NCBI GenBank assembly: GCA_902765035.1
Contig: CACWYF010000092.1
Coordinates: 1 to 5,674 of the forward strand
Source: an uncultured Eubacteriales bacterium
GTDB lineage: Bacteria; Bacillota; Clostridia; Peptostreptococcales; Anaerovoracaceae
DNA length: 5,674 nucleotides
Reading direction: 5' to 3'
This document shows positions 5,601-5,674 of this stretch, one piece after another. The position numbers were made by a program, and so were the translations under genes. Position 1 is the stretch's first letter. Every line of letters starts with the position of its first letter. The notes under the pieces were generated by a model that did no database searches, was not told the origin of the DNA, and was given only the letters and a program-made list of their open reading frames with translations.

Positions 5601-5674
5601 ATGTCAGTAAAAGTATATTGCGGCGATGTCGCCATCGGAGGCGGCGCGCCTGTATCGATACAGTCGATGACCAA
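5601..5674 (+). CDS. ispG: 4-hydroxy-3-methylbut-2-enyl diphosphate synthase, N-terminal fragment
   Basis: The first 24 codons are present; the gene runs off the window. IspG (GcpE) is the iron-sulfur enzyme that converts MEcPP to HMBPP, the penultimate step of the MEP pathway. The N terminus reads [20 protein letters not shown] (3-22) then MT, matching the family's 'V-x-V-G-x-V-x-IGGGAP-[IV]-[SA]-[VI]-QSMT' opening; the usual V-G is C-G here. The ATG comes 4 nt after the rseP stop with a weak GGGA (5588-5591) ribosome site. An in-frame TGA at 5577-5579 and no start codon between rule out a longer N terminus. Catalytic cysteines are beyond the window. The position after dxr and rseP supports the call. 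Confidence 0.93.
   Translation, partial: MSVKVYCGDVAIGGGAPVSIQSMT

Noticed and set aside
5650..5663. 14-bp perfect palindrome CTGTATCGATACAG in ispG
   Set aside because: A 7-bp-arm palindrome is expected by chance in a few such windows, and the bases encode the conserved VSIQS segment of IspG.

Overview
This window is a dense, one-direction block of bacterial housekeeping genes, all on the + strand. In order it holds the 3' end of thrS (threonyl-tRNA synthetase), pyrH (UMP kinase), frr (ribosome recycling factor), uppS (undecaprenyl diphosphate synthase), cdsA (phosphatidate cytidylyltransferase), dxr (DXP reductoisomerase), rseP (site-2 intramembrane metalloprotease) and the first 24 codons of ispG (HMBPP synthase). 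The order pyrH-frr-uppS-cdsA-dxr-rseP-ispG is the classic arrangement of Bacillota. AGGAGG-type ribosome sites, a TTG start, frequent AGA arginine codons, moderate GC and a ThrRS tail that looks clostridial (my recollection of the family, not a search) suggest an anaerobic Clostridia-type organism. I cannot name the genus.

Layout: 1-167 thrS tail; 168-276 a junction with a perfect 12-bp hairpin and two promoter-like -10 boxes; 277-1579 pyrH and frr, 46 nt apart; 1580-1721 a structured intergenic stretch with an 8-bp hairpin, an extended -10 box and a roughly 58-nt three-helix RNA-like element; 1722-5674 uppS, cdsA, dxr, rseP and ispG with short gaps (29, 1, 53 and 4 nt), which reads as one operon.

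The genes form two functional groups. pyrH supplies UDP for nucleotide and cell-wall precursors, and frr recycles ribosomes after termination. The second group makes envelope lipids: dxr and ispG are steps of the MEP isoprenoid pathway, uppS uses its product to build the C55 lipid carrier of peptidoglycan, cdsA makes CDP-diacylglycerol for phospholipids, and rseP cleaves membrane-embedded proteins such as anti-sigma factors and signal peptide remnants.

I see no mobile element, CRISPR array, tRNA or rRNA, and no accessory system among the proteins. The parts worth a second look are non-coding: the folded leader in front of uppS, the tiny hairpin holding the uppS start codon, the thrS-pyrH junction with two mutually exclusive hairpins, and a 23-nt near-perfect palindrome inside cdsA.
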